Below the pieces are notes generated by a model. It saw only the letters and a program-made list of their open reading frames with translations. It ran no database searches and had not been told where the DNA came from. Positions 63,952-64,000 of a stretch of 64,000 nt of DNA are shown here, piece after piece. Origin of the DNA: Alphaproteobacteria bacterium (GTDB taxonomy: Bacteria > Pseudomonadota > Alphaproteobacteria > UBA9219 > RGZA01); NCBI GenBank assembly GCA_033762625.1, contig JANRLI010000021.1, forward strand, positions 1-64,000, read 5' to 3'. Both the position numbers and the translations under genes were made by a program. The stretch's first letter is position 1, and every line of letters starts with the position of its first letter.

Positions 63952-64000
63952 ATGCCCATCAAAATCCTTATGCCTGCCTTATCGCCCACCATGACGGAAG
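63952..64000 (+). CDS. pdhC: Start of dihydrolipoamide acetyltransferase (E2), partial
   Basis: The ATG at 63952 opens a frame reading [16 protein letters not shown], the N-terminus of a lipoyl domain, before the window ends. By position (8 bp after pdhB) it is the E2 gene of the complex. Confidence 0.9.
   Translation, partial: MPIKILMPALSPTMTE

Overview
The window looks like the chromosome of an alphaproteobacterium of moderate G+C. The evidence is the set of genes and gene orders typical of that class: GapR (DUF2312), PopZ (DUF2497), the rlpA-dac-tmk-holB-metG-tatD-MBL array, infA-maf-RNase E/G-yacG-tRNA-Phe, lexA/comEC/gltX, pcm-rhodanese-tolC-popZ-valS, and eno-ftsB-pdhA-pdhB-pdhC. A flagellin gene suggests a motile, free-living or host/prey-associated cell. 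I cannot name the genus; something near Micavibrionales or Rhodospirillales is a guess.

Layout. 0-12 kb is the accessory part: the tail of a Ser/Pro-repeat protein, a family 2 glycosyltransferase, a short flagellin, a frameshifted GT32-like glycosyltransferase, a czcI-C-B-A heavy-metal efflux operon whose B and A genes are visibly richer in G+C than their surroundings, and an insertion sequence of the ISNCY/IS1202 type. Directly beside the IS lies a 28-bp sequence closely resembling a chromosomal dif (XerC/XerD) site. 11.7-26 kb is a mostly minus-strand housekeeping array (malonyl-CoA decarboxylase-like protein, HAD phosphatase, MBL hydrolase, tatD, metG, holB, tmk, D,D-carboxypeptidase, rlpA, lytic transglycosylase, ElyC/YdcF, Rieske oxygenase, gapR). 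Two plus-strand genes, an unknown protein and an M48 peptidase, sit inside it. 26-37 kb holds a 1186-residue envelope protein with eight Cys-rich repeats and an OmpA domain, then suhB, efp, a membrane-anchored methyltransferase, tRNA-Phe, yacG, RNase E/G, maf, yciI, infA, hisG and murA.

37-44 kb: a small Ala/Gln-rich secreted protein, a lipoprotein, an SbtA-like bicarbonate transporter, a perfect parS palindrome, dcd, a VanX-like dipeptidase divergently overlapping a tiny basic ORF, tRNA-Thr, a regulator plus PLP-enzyme pair, infC (ATC start) and lexA. 44-57 kb: comEC, gltX, a QmcA/NfeD pair, an envelope protein of unknown function, valS, popZ, tolC, rhodanese, pcm and tRNA-Cys. 57-64 kb: a CDF metal transporter, a double cold-shock-like protein, eno, ftsB, a lone receiver protein and the pyruvate dehydrogenase operon.

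Things that stand out: a dif-like site only about 28 kb from a parS site (normally terminus and origin marks), with PopZ, the ParB anchor, and GapR in the same window; two MITE-like palindromic elements bracketing valS, one of them forming the 5' end of a gene; a ~120-bp palindrome between hisG and murA; an intrinsic-terminator structure inside an open reading frame; and the eight-repeat Cys/OmpA protein. I see no CRISPR array, prophage, toxin-antitoxin module or defence island.
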